Shown here piece after piece: positions 1 to 8,197 of a stretch of DNA of 64,000 bases. Source of the DNA: BM003 sp963783695 (GTDB lineage: Bacteria; Pseudomonadota; Gammaproteobacteria; Steroidobacterales; BM003). Under the pieces are notes generated by a model. It did not search any database, was not told where the DNA came from, and saw only the letters and a program-made list of their open reading frames with translations. Within the stretch, counting starts at the first letter, position 1. Each line of letters starts with the position of its first letter. The position numbers and the translations under genes were made by a program. The stretch lies in NCBI GenBank assembly GCA_963783695.1, contig CAWAOM010000007.1, positions 186,001 through 250,000 of the forward strand, read 5' to 3'.

Positions 1-708
1 TCCCGCTGCCACGCGGTGGGGCGATGACTGGCAGATCTTGGTGGCAGCGCGGTCATGAGGCGGCTCGACACTGCGCGCGGGCAAGCTCCGGGTCCGGGTA
101 AACCGTATACCGCCGCACCTGGCGAAGGCCGGGTCGGGTGAGAATTCTGTACGCTCTGTAAACGATCGACAATGGCCATATCGTCCGCTCGACAGCGATA
201 GTCAACGCCTTCGGGAAGCGCGGCCACGACATGGTTACGCTGCGCAGCGGGCCGTCGTTGCAGGGTCGCCGCGATGTGGAGCAGTTCGTCATTCGTGGTG
301 CGGCGCAGTCTGGAGTTTACTCATGAGGCAGGCCGGATTCGTTACCTGCGTACCGGCCGCCATCTGCGGTTGCTGCAATTCGCCACCGATGATGGTGGGT
401 CTCGACCTGGCCAAAACTGGTGACTGGCTGCGGTGCCCGGCGTCTGCAGCGATGCAATATCCCGACGTTCAGGCTGCGATTGTGGACTGGATCGATAACG
501 GCATGGCGACCGCAAGCCGTGAGTTTTCGCCTGGACCGGGGGCCGACTCCGCCCCGGTGCGCGGCAGCGACGCATAATTCCCGTTTCGCTACCGTGCCCC
601 GCTAGCGGGAATGCCACGACTTTGTGGGGCTTTGGCATCGTTTCGCGAGTCGCTTCACTGCGGCATTGCGAGCAACATCGGCACTGACACTCACCGTGGC
701 CGTTATCG
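1..708. other. No supported gene; decayed or non-coding left edge
   Basis: I see no convincing intact gene here. A plus-strand frame that opens after a TAA near 170 and closes with TGA at about 321-323 reads like coding sequence (it contains NAFGKRGHDMVTLRSG and DVEQFVIRG) but has no start codon. A second protein-like stretch (GRIRYLRTGRHLRLLQF) follows at about 320-420 in another frame. The pieces could be a frameshifted relic, but I cannot name the family. The short frames on either strand at 323-938 have odd composition and no domain. The left edge also leaves a possible 18-codon gene tail ending at 58. Confidence 0.35.
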
Positions 709-1521
709 ATGACACCCGCCAGTTTAGTCCTGACTCGAATCCGGCGAACCGGATTTTGTGTTGTCTGCATTGCCGCCCTGATGCTGGCCGGCGCGTCGGC
801 TGCTGCCTTTGGCCCGATGGGGCATGCGGTCGTGGGCGAAATTGCCACGCCACTGGTGTGTGAATCCGCCCGGGCGGATATTGCTGCGGTGTCAGGCGAG
901 CGGGATCTCGCGACGGCCGGTCTGTGGGCCGACAGCATTCGGGACTTGCCCGAGTGGGGTTACACATTGCGCTGGCACTACGCTGATGTTGGCGACAATG
1001 TGCCGTTGCATGAAAGACATTTGCCTCCGGGTGGCGATCTTCTTACAGCGATATCCCGATCGCACGATCTGCTGCGGCGTCGCGCCGGTGATGCCGCGCA
1101 GCAGCGCGAGGCGCTGTTGTTGCTGATACACCTGGTCGCCGACTTGCACCAGCCGCTGCACGTCGGCCGACCGGGAGACTATGGCGGCAACGCCATCCCG
1201 CTGATCTACGGGCAAGTAAAAACCAACCTGCATAGTTTGTGGGATGGCGAACTCCTGGTTCGCTCGCGTATTACAGCCGCTGACTATGCCCGGGCGCTCG
1301 CCCCGCTTGCCGCGTTCCAGTCCCGCCACGGTGCCTTACTCGACGTTTATGGATGGGCCGAGGAATCGCGGGCGTTGCGCCACCATGTATATACGGTCGC
1401 GGGATCGGGGCGGGTCAGCCGCCGTTATGAACTCATGGCGCGTTCGCTGCTTCACCGGCGGATGGTGCAGGCGGGGGTGCGCCTTGCCGGGCTGCTAAAC
1501 GACTTGTATTGCTCCCGCTAG
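709..1521 (+). CDS. S1/P1-type nuclease, exported
   Basis: 270 residues. It is predicted to be a periplasmic or secreted single-strand nuclease/phosphatase of the S1/P1 family, which uses three zinc ions. An N-terminal signal peptide (RIRR then a hydrophobic core, cleavage near ASAAA) precedes the mature start FGPMGH. The family zinc-ligand blocks appear in order: MGH (residues 37-39), LWAD, RWHYAD, HLVADLHQPLH (about 141-151), GDYGGN and NLHSLWDG (about 174-180). The mature N-terminal Trp that caps the zinc site in P1 nuclease is Phe here. The start is uncertain because no strong ribosome site precedes 709, but the full signal peptide supports it. The gene is convergent with the broken gene at 1551-2035. 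Confidence 0.88.
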   Translation: MTPASLVLTRIRRTGFCVVCIAALMLAGASAAAFGPMGHAVVGEIATPLVCESARADIAAVSGERDLATAGLWADSIRDLPEWGYTLRWHYADVGDNVPLHERHLPPGGDLLTAISRSHDLLRRRAGDAAQQREALLLLIHLVADLHQPLHVGRPGDYGGNAIPLIYGQVKTNLHSLWDGELLVRSRITAADYARALAPLAAFQSRHGALLDVYGWAEESRALRHHVYTVAGSGRVSRRYELMARSLLHRRMVQAGVRLAGLLNDLYCSR

Positions 1522-1550
1522 GGGCCTCGCTCAGGCGGCATTGCCGGTTG

Positions 1551-2035
1551 TCAGTCGAGGCCCATCAGTGCTGCGTTGGTCTCGCTGCGCAATTCTTCGA
1601 TGGCATCATTCACGTCATCGATATTGCCCGCGGGCTACCGAGCTCTTCCCGGTTTTGCTGCCAGCTGAGCAAAAGGCTCTCGGCGCTTGCCGCGACTCGG
1701 GTTGGCATATTTCTGCCGAGAGCATGCACGGTGACGACATATGCCCAGCCGCGGCGGGGGTTGCCGTGCTCGCTGTCGCGATCGTAGTGAGGGAGGAATA
1801 CGAGCTGCTGCAATTCGCCCGGCTTCAACAACAGTTCAAACCCGGCCGAGCGGATGTTGCGGTTGTGCTCGGTGTGTTCGTTGCGCCAGGTGTTGTAGCG
1901 GAGGCTGCTGAGCGCCACTACGAGACTGATCAGCGCAACCGCGTTGCTGCGGATCTGGTCATATAGTGTTTGATGCGTGGGCTTGTCTCCGCCGCGACGC
2001 CCGAATGATGGTTTTTGCGAGTCTTCGGCCGTGTC
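1551..2035 (-). pseudogene. Broken gene for a membrane-anchored protein of unknown function
   Basis: On the minus strand an open frame runs from just after a TGA at 2036-2038 to a TGA at 1610. It encodes a hydrophobic anchor (AVALISLVVALSSL) and then a soluble region containing RSAGFELLLKPGELQQLVF and GWAYVVTVHALG, which looks like real protein. No ATG, GTG or TTG lies ahead of the anchor in this frame. At the 3' end a different frame continues naturally (NIDDVNDAIEELR...ALMGLD) to a stop at 1551-1553, so about one base is missing or extra near 1610-1640. The first ATG (1918) falls inside the anchor and would give 102 residues. Either the gene is decayed at both ends or the assembly has indels. 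Function unknown. Confidence 0.5.
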
Positions 2036-2166
2036 TCAATCCTGTCCAGGCGATACAGTAAACCGGGCGTTTTTCTGGCACAGTATCGGTTGATGTCTCT
2101 GGTCTGGCGGGCGCAACCGCCCAAGTGGCCGGCCCGTTGAACAATTCCCGAGGAGGTAGGCGGCGC

Positions 2167-3705
2167 ATGACGCGAGGTTTCAGGTGGCGCTCGGCAACAG
2201 CAGGTTTGCTGAGTGTGATAACGGCAGCCGTGCTGCTGGCGCTGGCGTCATGTGGCGGGCAGGACGACGCAGAAACCGCGGCGGAATCCGACTCCGTTGC
2301 GGGGGAGGACAGTGTCGGGTCGCAGTCTGTGTCGATTACCGATCTTCCGAGTCAGTTCGAGTCGGTATGGAAACCATGGAGTGGTGACTTCGACGGCATG
2401 GTCGAACGGCGTTTGGTGCGCGTACTGGTCGTGTTCAGCGGTCACCAGTTCTATTTCGCAAACGGCAAGCCGCGGGGCGTGGTCTACGAGACGCTGCAGG
2501 AGTTCGAGCGGTTTCTCAACAAGAAGCTCAAGCGCGGCACTCTGAGAGTCCAGGTCGTGCCGATACCGGTGACCCGCGATCGCCTGATCCCGGAGTTACT
2601 GGCGGGGCATGCGGATATTGCCGCTGCGGCATTGACGATCACGCCGGAGCGGCGCCAGCTGGTCGACTTCTCGATGCCGCTGGTGCGCGATATCAGCGAG
2701 GTCGTCGTCACCGGCCCCGGCGCAGGAGACATTACCAGCCTCGATGACCTCTCCGGACGGGATGTCCATGTGCGCCGTTCGAGTAGTTATTACGACAGTT
2801 TGCAGGCGTTTAACAAGGAGCTTATCGATGCCGGCCGCGAGCCGGTCAACATCGTTGCGACGGACGAATTGCTGGAGGACGAGGATTTGCTCGAAATGGC
2901 CGATGTGGGTTTATTGCCGATCACGGTAGTCGACAGCTACAAGGCGGACTTCTGGGCGCCGCTGTTTCCGAAAGTTGCAGTTCGTCATGACCTGACCCTG
3001 CGCAGTGGCGGCGAGATCGCCTGGGCGTTGCGGCCCGACAGCCCGAAATTGCAGGCCATGCTGAATGAATTCATTCCTAGCCATCGCGACGGCACGTTGT
3101 TCGGCAATGTGGTCGCCAATAAATACCTGAGCGACGCCGGAAAATTGCGCAACGCCGCGAGCGATACCGAACTCGACAAATTGCGTCCGACCATCGAACT
3201 GTTCAGGAAGTACGGTGAGCAATATGGTCTGGACTGGCGCATGCTGGCGGCAATCGGCTATCAGGAGTCTGGCCTCGACAATGACCGGCGCAGCCGTGCC
3301 GGGGCAGTGGGTATCATGCAGGTCAAGCCCAGTACCGCGGCGGACAAAAACGTGGCCATTGTCGATATTCACCGACTGGAAAGAAATATCGAAGCGGGCG
3401 CAAAATATCTGCGCTTTGTCGAGGACAGGTACTTCGCCGATGCGGGGCTGGACGAACTCAATCGCCAGCTGTTTGCGATCGCCGCGTATAATGCCGGGCC
3501 CAGCCGCATCAGGCGCCTGCGCAAGGCCGCGGCACGTCAGGGTCTCGACCCCGATGTGTGGTTTCAGAATGTCGAAGTGGTAGCCGCCCGCGCGGTAGGC
3601 CGCGAGACCGTCAGTTATGTTCGAAACGTTTTTCGTTATTACATCGCCTACAGGCTCGTCGGTGAGCGACGCCGGCTTCTGCAGGAAGACCTGAGCACCA
3701 TCTAG
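2167..3705 (+). CDS. mltF: Membrane-bound lytic murein transglycosylase F (MltF-like)
   Basis: 512 residues. It is predicted to cleave the MurNAc-GlcNAc bond of peptidoglycan, releasing 1,6-anhydromuropeptides, from the periplasmic face of the outer membrane. The N-terminus is a lipoprotein signal with lipobox LASC-G. A family-3 solute-binding domain (about 80-310) is followed by an SLT domain (about 345-490) with the catalytic Glu in QESGLD and the GAVGIMQVKPST and AAYNAGPSRI motifs. This order and length match MltF. The ATG at 2167 is chosen because GAGGAGG lies about 10 bases upstream; the same frame extends upstream to 2125 without a better signal. It stands alone between unrelated genes. 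Confidence 0.9.
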   Translation: MTRGFRWRSATAGLLSVITAAVLLALASCGGQDDAETAAESDSVAGEDSVGSQSVSITDLPSQFESVWKPWSGDFDGMVERRLVRVLVVFSGHQFYFANGKPRGVVYETLQEFERFLNKKLKRGTLRVQVVPIPVTRDRLIPELLAGHADIAAAALTITPERRQLVDFSMPLVRDISEVVVTGPGAGDITSLDDLSGRDVHVRRSSSYYDSLQAFNKELIDAGREPVNIVATDELLEDEDLLEMADVGLLPITVVDSYKADFWAPLFPKVAVRHDLTLRSGGEIAWALRPDSPKLQAMLNEFIPSHRDGTLFGNVVANKYLSDAGKLRNAASDTELDKLRPTIELFRKYGEQYGLDWRMLAAIGYQESGLDNDRRSRAGAVGIMQVKPSTAADKNVAIVDIHRLERNIEAGAKYLRFVEDRYFADAGLDELNRQLFAIAAYNAGPSRIRRLRKAAARQGLDPDVWFQNVEVVAARAVGRETVSYVRNVFRYYIAYRLVGERRRLLQEDLSTI

Positions 3706-3783
3706 TCTGGATGCAATGGTTGGGTTTAGTCGTCGACGCGGTAAAATCGCGACGAATCTTCATGGCTAAAAGGTTGACAAAGT

Positions 3784-4857
3784 GTGAGTGTGCAGATGCA
3801 ACAATCCGGGGATTTCGCAGCAACCCTTCTTGAAGCCAGCGCTTCGGGTCTTGCCGGGATGGCCAGCAGCTTGCTGCTGGAACGCCATCCGGAGTTAAAG
3901 GCGGTCTGGGGCGATGACGCGCGGGAGCGCTGGAGAAAGCACCTGCAACAACGATTGCTGGAGCTGGCGGCGGCAATACGCGCCGGCGAGCCGGGGCTGT
4001 TCGAGTCCCGCGTGCAGTGGACAGCGCGCGCTTTCATTGCCCGGGAAGCGCCACTCGAGTCGGTCATGCAGGGCCTTGATTGCCTGCGTGACATCCTGGC
4101 CGAGCGCCTGCCAGAGCCGGGCAGGGATGTCGTCTTGTCTTATCTCGATCAGGGCGCAAAAGGGCTGGCGTCCGCCGCGCTTGCCGAGCCTTCGCCGCTG
4201 CGCGGTTCGGCGCCGAGTAAGCGTCTTGCGCTGCGTTATCTTGCCACGGCGATGGAAGGGCGCATGCGTGCGGCGGAGGACCTCGTGCTCGAGGCTGTCG
4301 ATGCCGGCCTGGATCCGCGGTCAGCCTACCTCGACGTTCTCCTCCCGGCTCAGGTCGAAATCGGCCGGCTCTGGCATGACGGCGAAATCGGGATCGCCGA
4401 AGAGCGCGTTCTCACCGGTACGACACAGCGTCTGTTGCCACAGCTTGCGCGGCGGTTGCAACCTGCGGCCGAACGCGGGCTGACCGCAATAACCGCGGCG
4501 GTACGTGGCAACAACCACGACATAGCGATGCGGGTGGTCTCGGACCTGCTCGAGGCGGACGGCTGGAGGGTCGTGTATCTGGGTGCCGATGTGCCGCCCG
4601 AGGAAGTGCTGCGCGCGGTCGAGTATTTCGATGGCCGGATGGTGGTGCTGTCCGCTGCGCTGACGACCCAATTGGGCGATCTCGAGGAGACGATCAGTTT
4701 ATTGCGTGGATTGCCCGACAACGCTCCGCGGATCATTGTCGGCGGTCTGGCGCTCGATGGTGCGCCCGATCTGTGGCGGCGCCTGGGTGCGGATGCCTAT
4801 TGCGCCACAATTGACGGAGTCCTTGAAACCGCGGCGGACTTGTTTCCGCCGGACTGA
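3784..4857 (+). CDS. Cobalamin-binding sensor protein without DNA-binding domain (CarH/MtaC-like C-terminus)
   Basis: 357 residues. Residues about 1-135 form a helical domain resembling RsbR-type N-terminal sensor folds. A four-helix cobalamin cap follows (about 145-220), with the W-H followed nine residues later by E-R, where CarH photoreceptors have E-H. A Rossmann-type B12-binding domain (about 235-355) comes last. The usual lower-ligand motif DxHxxG is NHDIA here, keeping the His but losing the Asp and Gly. No MerR helix-turn-helix is present, so it must act through a partner if it regulates transcription. The GTG start has only a weak AAAGG ahead; an ATG at 3796 is an alternative. Light or B12 sensing is inference. 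Confidence 0.78.
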   Translation: MSVQMQQSGDFAATLLEASASGLAGMASSLLLERHPELKAVWGDDARERWRKHLQQRLLELAAAIRAGEPGLFESRVQWTARAFIAREAPLESVMQGLDCLRDILAERLPEPGRDVVLSYLDQGAKGLASAALAEPSPLRGSAPSKRLALRYLATAMEGRMRAAEDLVLEAVDAGLDPRSAYLDVLLPAQVEIGRLWHDGEIGIAEERVLTGTTQRLLPQLARRLQPAAERGLTAITAAVRGNNHDIAMRVVSDLLEADGWRVVYLGADVPPEEVLRAVEYFDGRMVVLSAALTTQLGDLEETISLLRGLPDNAPRIIVGGLALDGAPDLWRRLGADAYCATIDGVLETAADLFPPD

Positions 4858-4885
4858 TTCTCTTTGCGCCACCGGAGGACCGAGG

Positions 4886-5341
4886 GTGAAAGCGGGAAGC
4901 ACTTTTTTGTTACACCCCAAACTCAAGGAAGACTGTCTGCCTCTGGGCCGGCTCGAAATCAGCATGGTGCTGTTGATGAACGACTCCCGGTTTCCGTGGT
5001 GTCTTCTGGTACCGGAGCGTGTTGGCGCCAGCGAAATTCACCTTCTGGATCCGGCCGACCGGCAAATGCTGATGCAGGAGTCAGTCGCGCTCAGTAACGC
5101 CCTGGTCGAGGCCTATCGGCCCGACAAGCTCAACATTGCGGCATTGGGCAACCAGGTACCGCAGCTACATGTCCATCACATTGCCAGATTCCGTAGCGAT
5201 GCCGCATGGCCGCATCCTGTCTGGGGGGTTGGCAAAGCGGTTGCCTACGAACCCGCCAGTCTGAGTGCGAATATGGAGCGCCTCGCGAACAAGCTGGCAG
5301 CGGCCGCTGCCGCCGCCCAGCTGGGTTTTCGTCTGTGGTGA
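4886..5341 (+). CDS. HIT-family nucleotide-binding protein
   Basis: 151 residues. It is likely a soluble nucleotide hydrolase or transferase of the histidine-triad superfamily. The core is typical: an N-terminal strand with LLMNDSRFPWCLLVP, a helix rich in acidic residues, then NQVPQLHVHHIARF carrying the active-site histidines, and DAAWPHPVW near the end. The triad reads H-V-H-H, with the third position slightly different from the usual HxHxH spacing. The GTG start at 4886 is preceded by GGAGG eight bases upstream, and the first residues MKAGSTFLLHPKL fit homologues. It lies 28 bases after the cobalamin-binding protein and may be cotranscribed. The substrate cannot be told from sequence. Confidence 0.85.
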   Translation: MKAGSTFLLHPKLKEDCLPLGRLEISMVLLMNDSRFPWCLLVPERVGASEIHLLDPADRQMLMQESVALSNALVEAYRPDKLNIAALGNQVPQLHVHHIARFRSDAAWPHPVWGVGKAVAYEPASLSANMERLANKLAAAAAAAQLGFRLW

Positions 5342-5520
5342 GAAGTTCGCCCTCTCGCGCATAAGTGTAATTACGGATCAGCGTCTGTGCCCACTCGGCT
5401 ATGCTAGTGGAAAGGGTACTGTATGACCCGACGCCGCGCTGTTTGTCCTGCTTTGTCTCGGTTTCGGGTAATGCCGGATAGCCGCCGCCCCGCGCAGGGC
5501 TTACCAGGAGCGTCACCACT

Positions 5521-5949
5521 ATGAAACCGATGCCTGAGGCAGAACGAATTGACGATGGACCACCGATGCTGGAACTCAATCCGGACACGGTTTACTTCGT
5601 CATCGACAGAGCGCGCGAATTCCACGCCAAGGAAGAAGTGGTCATTCCGGAAGATCCGGTCAATTCCTCCGGTGACTGGGGTGCTCAGGTCCTGGCCGAC
5701 CATATCGGGGATCTGGGGTTTGCCGAGGTCAAGGGGGTTATCGACGAGCTTGATCAGGATCAGCAGATCAGCCTCGTGGCCCTGATGTGGCTCGGTCGCG
5801 GCGACTATGACGTCGATGAATGGGAGGATGCGCTGAAAGATGCCGGTGGGGGCTGGAATGAACGTACTGCCGAATACCTTCTCGCGACACCTCTGGTCGC
5901 CGATTATCTCAGCGAGGGCCTCGACCAGTTGGGACACACCCGCGACTGA
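5521..5949 (+). CDS. DUF3775 family protein
   Basis: 142 residues, acidic, soluble, with no signal peptide. The pattern LELNPDTVYFVIDRAREFHAKEEV at the N-terminus and LVALMWLGRGDYDVDEW in the middle match the DUF3775 family of proteobacteria, whose function is unknown. An AGGAG ribosome site lies about 10 bases before the ATG. It lies between the HIT gene and the SDR gene on the same strand, with 24 bases to the latter. I can say only that it is a conserved cytoplasmic protein. Confidence 0.8.
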   Translation: MKPMPEAERIDDGPPMLELNPDTVYFVIDRAREFHAKEEVVIPEDPVNSSGDWGAQVLADHIGDLGFAEVKGVIDELDQDQQISLVALMWLGRGDYDVDEWEDALKDAGGGWNERTAEYLLATPLVADYLSEGLDQLGHTRD

Positions 5950-5973
5950 GTCCGATTCGGCCCGGATTCGCAT

Positions 5974-7419
5974 GTGCTAGACCGCCCGGGCCAGAACCGT
6001 GCGCTGGTGTTCGGTGCCAGCGGTTATATCGGTACCAACCTCGTTCCCTGTCTTGCCAATGCAGGTTGGCAAGTGCGCGCGGCGGCGCGTCACCGAGAAG
6101 TACTGGCGGCGCGCAATTGGGACGGTGTGGAAACCATGGCGGCAGATGCCTTGCAGCCGCAGTCGCTGGATGCGGCGCTGGCCGACGTCGATGTCGCCTA
6201 TTACCTTGTTCACTCGATGGCCGCAGGGCGCGACTTCGTCTCCCTGGATTTGCAGGCGGCCAGCAATTTTGCCGCCGCTGCCGAACGAAACGGTGTCGCA
6301 CGGATCGTCTACCTCGGTGGTCTGCTGCCCGAAAATGCAAAATCCAGGCATCTGGTTTCGAGAGCCGCAACCGGAGACTGCCTGCGGGCGGGGGCTGTTC
6401 CGGTTACCGAGATCCGGGCCGGTATGATCGTTGGGCCGGGTTCGGCTGCCTACGAAGTCATTCGCGACCTGGTCAATCATCTGCCGGTCATGGTGACGCC
6501 GCGCTGGGTGTTGTCGCGATCAGCACCGATTGCACTCGATAATCTGCTGGAGTATCTCGTGCGCGTCGCCGCTTTGCCCGAGACGGCCGGACGGATCTAC
6601 GACGCAGGTGGGCCAGAGGTGCTCACCTACGCCGATCTTATGCGCCAGTATGGCGCCCTGGTGGGGCGCCACCCGCGAATTCTCCAGCTCCCGGTTCTGA
6701 CACCACGGCTGTCCTCTTACTGGTTACGGTTCGTAACCAGTGTGCCAACCAATATTGCACGAGCCCTCATTGAGGGCCTCGAGCACGATGTCATCGCAGA
6801 CGACAGCGAATTGCGCGAACTGGTGCCGCAGAGACTCCTGTCGTTTGCAGAGGCGGTTACGGTTTCGTTGCAATCGGAGCGCGACAACAGTTTGCAGGCG
6901 CACTGGGTCGAGGGCTCTCTCGCATGCCGCAACTACCAACCGGAATATGCCTTTTATGCCAAACGCGACGGTGACAGCGCAAAGTCACATGCCAGTGCAA
7001 GCGCTATCTGGCGCCAGGTTGCGGCCTTTGGCGGCGACGACGGTTTTTATTTTGCTGACTACTTGTGGTGGCTGAGGCGCGTTCTCGACTGGGTTTGTGG
7101 CGGGCCGAGTTTCCGCCGCCGCCGCCGTGATCCGCAACGGCTGCGGGTCGGCGATGTCGTCGATTCGTGGCGTGCAATCGGCGTGCAACCGGATCGGCGG
7201 CTGACTTTGCTAATGGAAATGAAAGCCCCGGGTGCCGGCGTACTGGAATTCGTAATCGATGATGACGGTGGGCAGCGGACGATCAGTGCGACGGCATACT
7301 GGCATCCCGCGGGCCCGGCCGGTCTGCTCTACTGGTACGTATTGTTGCCGTTCCACGGGTTCCTGTTCCGGGGATTGACCCGCGCCATCGCCCGCCGGGC
7401 CGAGGCGGATAGCGACTGA
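5974..7419 (+). CDS. NmrA-like SDR oxidoreductase fused to DUF2867
   Basis: 481 residues. The N-terminal half is an extended/atypical short-chain dehydrogenase with the dinucleotide-binding motif GASGYIG (residues about 11-17), a YYLVHSM segment and VYLGG strand, as in complex I-associated NDUFA9/NmrA-like proteins. The C-terminal third (about 330-475) matches DUF2867, with SWRAIGVQPDRRLTLLMEMKAPG and a final hydrophobic segment (LLYWYVLLPFHGFLFRG) that may associate with membrane. The substrate is unknown. The GTG at 5974 is the first usable start; the ribosome site is weak. A hairpin follows at 7516-7540. Confidence 0.83.
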   Translation: MLDRPGQNRALVFGASGYIGTNLVPCLANAGWQVRAAARHREVLAARNWDGVETMAADALQPQSLDAALADVDVAYYLVHSMAAGRDFVSLDLQAASNFAAAAERNGVARIVYLGGLLPENAKSRHLVSRAATGDCLRAGAVPVTEIRAGMIVGPGSAAYEVIRDLVNHLPVMVTPRWVLSRSAPIALDNLLEYLVRVAALPETAGRIYDAGGPEVLTYADLMRQYGALVGRHPRILQLPVLTPRLSSYWLRFVTSVPTNIARALIEGLEHDVIADDSELRELVPQRLLSFAEAVTVSLQSERDNSLQAHWVEGSLACRNYQPEYAFYAKRDGDSAKSHASASAIWRQVAAFGGDDGFYFADYLWWLRRVLDWVCGGPSFRRRRRDPQRLRVGDVVDSWRAIGVQPDRRLTLLMEMKAPGAGVLEFVIDDDGGQRTISATAYWHPAGPAGLLYWYVLLPFHGFLFRGLTRAIARRAEADSD

Positions 7420-7515
7420 TCCGGCAACAGGTCACGAACGTGCAGCGGACGTGTTTGCGCAGTTTGCCGCTGGCTGATTGAGCGCTGCCATAACCAGTGG
7501 TTATCGTCAGAGAGC

Positions 7516-7540
7516 GAGTCGGTATTTCTAATACCGGCTC
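7516..7540. other. Inverted repeat between SDR and carbonic anhydrase genes
   Basis: Two 11-base arms (GAGTCGGTATT and AATACCGGCTC) pair with one G-U and a 3-base loop. It is not followed by a T-run, so it is a weak candidate terminator for the upstream gene or a leader structure for the carbonic anhydrase gene. Confidence 0.45.
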
Positions 7541-7599
7541 CTTGCAACTAGAGTGTGGGCGGTCGTTCGCCTTGTTTGACCAACGTGGAGGTGTTTGTC

Positions 7600-8181
7600 G
7601 TGAGCTCAATAGTGAAGGAAGTGATCGCCGCCAATGCGCGATACGCCGAGGATTTCGGCGACAAGGGAAATCTCGAAATCCCGCCACTGCGACACATCGC
7701 CATTCTCACCTGTATGGATGCGCGGCTGGATCCGATGGCATTTGCCGGCCTCGATCTCGGCGAAGCGCATATCATCCGCAATGCCGGTGGACGGGCGAGC
7801 GACGATGCAATCCGCTCGTTGATCATTTCTTACAAACTGCTTGGGACCAGTGAGTGGTTTGTCATTCACCATACTAATTGCGGTATGGAAACTTTCGACG
7901 ACACCACCATGCGCGGTCTGCTCGCCCGCAGTCTCGATACGGCACAGCTCGATGCCGACGGCTGGAGTGACGGTGGCGGCGGCAGCGGCACTAGCGAGGC
8001 CGACTATATCGACTGGCTGACCTTTTCCGATAATGCTCAGGCTGTCGTCGACGACGTCACCCGCATACGCCGTCATTCGCTGGTACCCGGGCGCATCCCG
8101 ATTTATGGCTATATTTACGATGTTGCCAATGGTCGGCTGGTCGAGGTGCCGGCTGCAACGGCGGCGGGCAGAGCGGCCTGA
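7600..8181 (+). CDS. Beta-class carbonic anhydrase-like protein
   Basis: 193 residues. It is predicted to interconvert CO2 and bicarbonate using zinc. The zinc motif CMDAR, followed by a conserved HIIRNAGG segment, and the second motif HHTNCGM identify the beta class, in the short plant/mycobacterial-like subgroup. No signal peptide is present, so it should be cytoplasmic. The GTG at 7600 is chosen because GGAGG lies eight bases upstream; the frame extends to 7555 without a ribosome site. It may serve pH or bicarbonate supply; no partner gene is adjacent. Confidence 0.88.
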   Translation: MSSIVKEVIAANARYAEDFGDKGNLEIPPLRHIAILTCMDARLDPMAFAGLDLGEAHIIRNAGGRASDDAIRSLIISYKLLGTSEWFVIHHTNCGMETFDDTTMRGLLARSLDTAQLDADGWSDGGGGSGTSEADYIDWLTFSDNAQAVVDDVTRIRRHSLVPGRIPIYGYIYDVANGRLVEVPAATAAGRAA

Positions 8182-8197
8182 GGTTGCCGCTGCCGCG

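Noticed and set aside
342..938. 198-codon minus-strand frame at the left edge
   Set aside because: Overlaps the S1/P1 nuclease signal peptide on the other strand, has low-information Arg/Pro/Ser composition and no ribosome site or domain.
3774..3779. TTGACA before the cobalamin-binding gene, identical to the sigma-gene -35 over ten bases
   Set aside because: It lies five bases from the start codon and has no -10 in a useful position; probably chance or part of the leader.
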